In this document: positions 55,537-59,343 of the stretch, piece after piece
How the letters are laid out: every line of letters starts with the position of its first letter
How positions within the stretch are numbered: the first letter of the stretch is position 1
Source: Planctomycetaceae bacterium
GTDB taxonomy: Bacteria > Planctomycetota > Planctomycetia > Planctomycetales > Planctomycetaceae
Reading direction: 5' to 3'
Length of the DNA stretch: 59,343 bases
NCBI GenBank assembly: GCA_021732845.1
Contig: JAKFUF010000064.1
Location: 1 to 59,343 of the forward strand
The notes under the pieces: generated by a model
What the model saw: only the letters and a program-made list of their open reading frames with translations
The model's database searches: none
Told to the model about the DNA's origin: nothing
Position numbers and translations under genes: made by a program

Positions 55537-56436
55537 ATGGCTGTCGATCTCGCGGTCGTTCCGGTCGCGGGCCGGGGGACGCGGTTGTTGCCGCTGACCA
55601 AAAGTCAGCCCAAGGAAATGCTGCCCGTCGGCCAGAAGCCCGTGGTGCAGTATGTGGCCGATGAGCTGGCTGAAGCCGGGGTGCGCCGGCTGGTGTTCGT
55701 CACCGGCCCCGGCAAGGTGGCCATCGAGAACCACTTCGACATCAATGAAGAGCTGATCGCGCGGCTGCGTGAGGGCGGCCAGGAAGACATGCTGGCGAAG
55801 CTCGCCTTCGAACGTGAAGACTTGGAATATTTTTATACCCGCCAGCGGCGGCAACTGGGCTTGGGCCACGCGATTCTTTGCGCCAAGCAGATCGTTTCCG
55901 ACCAGCCATTCGTCGTGGCACTGGGCGATTCGATCATCGGCCTGCACGCGGAATCGGATGTGGTGCGGCGGACGATTGAAATCTTCGACCGCGAACAGGC
56001 AGACGCGGTGATCGCGTTCGAAACGGTGCCACGACAGGACGTGGTGCATTATGGCATCGCCCGGCCGAAAGCAGTTCATGCGGATTTTTTCGAGCTGGAG
56101 GATCTGGTGGAGAAGCCCAGCCCCGCTGACGCACCGAGCTGTCTGGCTGTGGCCGGACGGTATGTGTTCCGCTCGTCGATCTTCAAGTTCATCGAAGAGA
56201 CGCCGCCGGGCAAGGGGAACGAGATCCAGTTGACCGACGCCATTGGGGCGCTGCTCAAGTCAGGAGGAAAAGTGCTGGGCGTGCCGCTGACCAGCGGCGA
56301 ACACCGGTACGACATTGGCAACTTCGCCAGCTATTTTCGCGCGTTTGTCGAGTTCGCCCTGCAGGATCCGGAATACGGAACCGCGCTGCGCGAGCACACC
56401 CGCCAACTGCTGGCCCGCCTGCCAGCCTCCGAATGA
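55537..56436 (+). CDS. galU: UTP-glucose-1-phosphate uridylyltransferase GalU (or related UDP-sugar pyrophosphorylase)
   Basis: The 299-residue nucleotidyltransferase has the GalU signature AGRGTRLLPLTKSQPKEMLP with the catalytic Arg and Lys, GLGHAILCAK, VALGDSII and DLVEKPSP, and TGEHRYDIG-like SGEHRYDIGN near the C-terminus. It transfers uridylyl from UTP to a sugar 1-phosphate in the cytoplasm. The GHMP kinase gene follows after 15 bases, so the two are probably one transcript. The pairing suggests that the sugar 1-phosphate supplied by the kinase may be the substrate, perhaps glucuronate 1-phosphate. Confidence 0.9.
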   Translation: MAVDLAVVPVAGRGTRLLPLTKSQPKEMLPVGQKPVVQYVADELAEAGVRRLVFVTGPGKVAIENHFDINEELIARLREGGQEDMLAKLAFEREDLEYFYTRQRRQLGLGHAILCAKQIVSDQPFVVALGDSIIGLHAESDVVRRTIEIFDREQADAVIAFETVPRQDVVHYGIARPKAVHADFFELEDLVEKPSPADAPSCLAVAGRYVFRSSIFKFIEETPPGKGNEIQLTDAIGALLKSGGKVLGVPLTSGEHRYDIGNFASYFRAFVEFALQDPEYGTALREHTRQLLARLPASE

Positions 56437-56451
56437 TCTGCGGGGTGACTC

Positions 56452-57468
56452 ATGAAAATCATCCGTCATGCCGCCTACGCGCGGGCCGGGCTGATGGGGA
56501 ACCCGTCGGACGGGTACGGCGGCAGGTCGCTGTCGTTCACCTTCACCAACTTCCGCTCCACGGTGGTGTTGTACGAATGGGACCGGGTGGAGATTGTCTG
56601 GAGCCAGCAGGACAAGGGATCGTTCGCGACGGTCGATGAACTCATCGCCGATGTCGAGCTGAACGGGTATTACGGCGGCGTGCGGCTGGTGAAAGCCACG
56701 ATCAAGCTGTTTGTGGAATATTGCCGCGCCCAGTCGATCGTCCTGCACGACCAGCCATTCTCCGTGCGGTACGACACCGATGTGCCACGGGGGGTGGGCC
56801 TCTCTGGTTCAAGCGCGATTGTCACCGCCACGCTCCGGTGCCTGATGGAATTCTACGGCATCCAGATTCCCCAACGCATCCAGCCCTCGCTTGTCCGCTC
56901 GGTCGAAAACGATGAACTGAACATTGCCTGCGGCCTGCAGGACCGTGTCGTCCAGGTCTATGGCGGACTGGTGGCGATGGATTTTGGCCCGCAGGCGATG
57001 GAAGTGATCAGTGGCTTTGAATGCGGTCTGTATGAGCATGTGGACGCCGCGCTGCTGCCGCCGTTGTACATCGCCTACGACTTGCAGGCGGCCAAGATTT
57101 CGTCAACTGTCCACACGCCGCTGCGGGTGCGGGTGCAGCAGGAGCCACGGCTGCGGGAGATCTTGATGGAGATCGCCGGCTTGGTCCCGCAGGCGTGCGA
57201 TGCGCTCCGAGCCCACGACCACGAATGGCTCCACGCCCTGATCAACCGCAACTTCGACCTGCGGACGCAGCTCTACACGATCCCCGAGCGCCAGTTGGCG
57301 ATGATCCGCACGGCCCGCAGCACCGGCGCTTCGGCAAAATTCGCCGGCTCCGGTGGAGCAATTGTCGGCTCTTACCTTGACGTGGCGATGTACGAAGACC
57401 TCCGCCGCGCCTTGACCCAGGCGGGGGATTGGTGGATCGTAAAACCGGTTCTTGGACCGGAGCATTGA
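56452..57468 (+). CDS. GHMP kinase, glucuronokinase-like
   Basis: The 338-residue kinase of the GHMP family has the N-terminal motif ARAGLMGNPSDGYGGRSLSF, the ATP-binding loop PRGVGLSGSSAIVTATL at about 121-137, and GSGGAIVG near the C-terminus. The N-terminal GNPSDGYGG motif is like that of plant glucuronokinase, which makes glucuronate 1-phosphate. Its neighbour is the uridylyltransferase galU, the next enzyme of that salvage route. A start at ATG 56452 gives the family N-terminus with GGGTG upstream. Sugar specificity is inferred, not shown; heptose or arabinose kinases of the same family remain possible. Confidence 0.82.
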   Translation: MKIIRHAAYARAGLMGNPSDGYGGRSLSFTFTNFRSTVVLYEWDRVEIVWSQQDKGSFATVDELIADVELNGYYGGVRLVKATIKLFVEYCRAQSIVLHDQPFSVRYDTDVPRGVGLSGSSAIVTATLRCLMEFYGIQIPQRIQPSLVRSVENDELNIACGLQDRVVQVYGGLVAMDFGPQAMEVISGFECGLYEHVDAALLPPLYIAYDLQAAKISSTVHTPLRVRVQQEPRLREILMEIAGLVPQACDALRAHDHEWLHALINRNFDLRTQLYTIPERQLAMIRTARSTGASAKFAGSGGAIVGSYLDVAMYEDLRRALTQAGDWWIVKPVLGPEH

Positions 57469-57618
57469 GCCGCAGGAGTCGCCGTTCAGGTTGAGGAATC
57501 CTCAAGCCCGCCCGCATGCTCTGGCGAATGTCGCCGGTACTGGCGTAGACTTACGGTGAACTTGGAATACTTGCTGTATCTTCCGCGGTGCGTTGACTGT
57601 CCCGATGATCGGTGCTGA

Positions 57619-58692
57619 ATGTTGACACGGTTGGAAGTTGCCAACTATCGCGGATTCAAGTCCTACCGCATGGACGGCCTGGCGCAAGTCAATTTGTTTG
57701 TCGGGATGAACAACAGCGGCAAAACGGCACTGCTTGAGGGCATTCAATTCCTGACCTCCGGCGGAAATCCGGCGGTTCTTGAAGCGACCGCGCGACGTCG
57801 TGGCGAGATGTTGGTTGTCGTCGGTCAAAAGCATCTGGTTGATGTTTGCCACTGCTTCCACGGCCATGCGCTCACGTCAGGCGTGAAGTTTGCGCTGGCC
57901 GCCGACAACGAACATCGGTTCGTAACGGTGGAGGCGGGCTATGAGAGTATCAGGGAAAGTTGGCAGAGCCATTCTGGTTCCTCCGAACGAGCAGATTTCG
58001 CCCTCAAGATCGTGACGCCAGAACGGGAGCAGAGCTGCTTGATTTCAAAGTCTGGTGGTGTGGATTTTGAGGCCGCCAAAAGCCTTCACCAACCGGCGTT
58101 CAATCTCGCCCCTCCAGTTCAGAATTTCATTGGGCCAGAGTCCCTGGATGCGGTTGACCTGGCGGCAATCTGGGATCAGGTGACATTGCATCGCCAAGAA
58201 GATGCGGTCACAGCAGCGATGCGTATCTTGGAGCCGGGCCTGGAGTCCGTTCATTTCTTGACGGGCATCTTCTCATCTGGTTATCTGCCCGCGCGTGGCG
58301 GAATCGTCGTTGGATTGAAGGGGCGCGAGACCAGGATCCCTCTGGGCAGCATGGGAGACGGGATGCGGCGCGTACTTGCACTGACGATTTCACTTGTGTG
58401 TCTACGAGGTGGAAGCCTGTTCGTCGATGAACTCGACGCCGGGATGCATTACTCCGTCATGCCTGATGTGTGGCGCATGTTGATTCAACAGGCGTTGAGT
58501 GCGAACACACAGATCTTTGCCACGAGTCACAGTTGGGATTGCATTGAAGGCCTTTCGATTCTGTGCCAGCGCGAGCCCCAACTGATGTCCAAGGTGGCAA
58601 TTCATAAAATCGACCGCGCTCTCCCGCACAGTGTGGCATTCACTGGCGAATCTGTGGTGCGGATGGTCAAGGCTGACATCGATCCGAGGTGA
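57619..58692 (+). CDS. AAA/ABC-type ATPase of the OLD/RecF-like group (candidate defence)
   Basis: The 357-residue ATPase has Walker A GMNNSGKT at 29-36 after MLTRLEVANYRGFKSYRM, the ABC-type signature GSMGDGMRRVLAL, Walker B GGSLFVDELDAGMHYSVM with catalytic Glu at about 270, and the H-loop FATSHSWDC. The layout is that of single-domain AAA_15/AAA_21 ATPases, which occur with Toprim partners in OLD-like, Gabija-type and PARIS-type defence modules. A Toprim gene follows after eight bases. It has no long coiled coil. It is likely a DNA- or effector-sensing ATPase; the target is unknown. Confidence 0.85.
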   Translation: MLTRLEVANYRGFKSYRMDGLAQVNLFVGMNNSGKTALLEGIQFLTSGGNPAVLEATARRRGEMLVVVGQKHLVDVCHCFHGHALTSGVKFALAADNEHRFVTVEAGYESIRESWQSHSGSSERADFALKIVTPEREQSCLISKSGGVDFEAAKSLHQPAFNLAPPVQNFIGPESLDAVDLAAIWDQVTLHRQEDAVTAAMRILEPGLESVHFLTGIFSSGYLPARGGIVVGLKGRETRIPLGSMGDGMRRVLALTISLVCLRGGSLFVDELDAGMHYSVMPDVWRMLIQQALSANTQIFATSHSWDCIEGLSILCQREPQLMSKVAIHKIDRALPHSVAFTGESVVRMVKADIDPR

Positions 58693-58700
58693 CCGCTGCC

Positions 58701-59235
58701 ATGCCTCCGCTGCCAACACTGTATGTCGAAGGTGCTGACGATGTCAGCGTCATCAGCGCCCTGCTACGAAGGCACGGCGTGGACACTGAACGCGGCAACA
58801 AGCTCCTTGCTATCAAGAGCGTCAATAGCGTTGAACAACTGTTGGACATCATGCCTGATACCGTCAAGGCGGCGACAAACCAGACCGTTGGATTCGTGCT
58901 TGATATCGACATTGAACTCGAATACCGCTGGGGTGCGGTCAAGAATCAGCTTTTGAAAATTCCCTTTGCTTTGCCGGCGATATGTCCGTCCGATGGCTAT
59001 GTTGGCAAACTGCCGGACTATCCGAATTCTTTCGGTGTTTGGCTCATGCCCGACTGTCAGACGGATGGGACGAAGCTTGAACACTTGATTCAGTCTTTGA
59101 TCCCTGCTCTGGATCCGCTGTGGTCGCATGGGCAGTCGAGCACTTCACGAGCAGCGCAAATTGTCGACCAAGCCAATGCGACCGATCCTCCTCCAGACCC
59201 GCTTTGGAAACGATTTGGGTGTAACCGGTCATCCG
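58701..59235 (+). CDS. Toprim-like DUF3226-type protein, disrupted at the 3' end
   Basis: The start ATG 58701 follows GAGGTGA that overlaps the ATPase stop. Toprim hallmarks are E10 in LYVEGADDVSVI and D68/D70 in VGFVLDIDIELEYRW, followed by FGVWLMPDCQTDGTKLEHL and DPLWKRFG. Family similarity stops at about residue 175, near 59225, where typical relatives continue with a Lys/Trp-containing tail. The frame stays open to the right edge with Arg-rich, unlikely sequence, so the gene appears to be cut by an insertion. Intact Toprim enzymes of this kind cleave or nick nucleic acid with a metal ion. Confidence 0.72.
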
Positions 59236-59343
59236 CTAGGCGGCGACGGGCCATTCGATGGTCTCGAGTGCGGTGGTGTGGGGATAGAGCCGCTTCGTTT
59301 CCTGGTCGATGCGGAAGGTCTGGAATTCGTCCCAGTGGTCGTT
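59236..59343 (-). CDS. C-terminal end of an unidentified protein (window-edge partial, perhaps a transposase)
   Basis: On the minus strand the last 108 bases encode NDHWDEFQTFRID then QETKRLYPHTTALETIEWP and VAA followed by TAG at 59238-59236. It reads as a real protein C-terminus. Its stop falls about ten bases from the point where the Toprim gene loses similarity. This fits a mobile element inserted in the Toprim gene with its transposase reading out of the window, but the family is not recognised and no inverted repeat can be checked. Confidence 0.5.
   Translation of the reverse strand, partial: NDHWDEFQTFRIDQETKRLYPHTTALETIEWPVAA

Overview
The window reads as a high-GC chromosomal segment of a planctomycete (Planctomycetota, probably class Planctomycetia). 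The markers are a DUF1559 prepilin with the H-X9-DG signature, Tat-exported DUF1501 and DUF1552 proteins, a very large GspK-like protein beside a set of oversized pseudopilins, an M50/HlyD fusion, Gfo/Idh/MocA oxidoreductases, and a skp-lpxC-lpxA lipid A block. No rRNA, tRNA, CRISPR array or complete mobile element was seen.

Region by region. (1) 1-20164, plus strand: a type IV pilus / type II secretion locus with a PilB/GspE ATPase cut by the left edge, PilT, a second PilB/GspE, PilC/GspF, five pseudopilin-like proteins (the last three overlapping or nearly so), a 1677-residue GspK-like protein, then a DUF1559 prepilin and a clear intrinsic terminator. All five pseudopilins and the GspK-like protein carry EF-hand/dockerin-like or GspG-type calcium-loop motifs. 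(2) 20165-29852: mosaic repeats, a DUF3857/transglutaminase/TPR protein, a histidine-kinase remnant, an isochorismatase-family hydrolase, an overlapping HD-GYP + PilZ pair (c-di-GMP), an M28 peptidase with PDZ, a four-CxxC zinc-ribbon protein, a small membrane protein, and a lone ThDP-binding domain protein. (3) 29865-38116, minus strand: a run of GT39-type glycosyltransferase, AsmA-like protein, TPR/glycosyltransferase protein and Gfo/Idh oxidoreductase. (4) 38529-44225: smpB, a Tat-exported alpha/beta hydrolase, a Flp-like pilin, an orphan mraZ diverging from an HD-GYP gene with three copies of one palindromic motif between them, and two TerB-like paralogs. (5) 44226-50312: repeats, the M50/HlyD fusion, and divergent DUF1501 and DUF1552 genes. 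(6) 50720-54527: skp/ompH, lpxC, lpxA and a GnnA/MviM-like oxidoreductase. (7) 54528-55536: about 1 kb of stacked intergenic repeats. (8) 55537-59343: galU with a glucuronokinase-like GHMP kinase, then an OLD/PARIS-like AAA ATPase plus Toprim (DUF3226-like) pair. The Toprim reading frame is lost at about 59225, where the end of an unrelated minus-strand gene begins.

Long open frames antisense to conserved genes are common here because of the high GC; they were treated as shadows. Gene starts were moved to internal ATG/GTG codons where a ribosome binding site, a leader peptide or an ATGA overlap supported it. Function calls rest on motifs and family knowledge read by eye, with no database search. 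The most interesting items are the calcium-loop-rich pseudopilin locus, the phased palindromes between mraZ and the HD-GYP gene, the truncated ATPase-Toprim module, and the mosaic repeat family.
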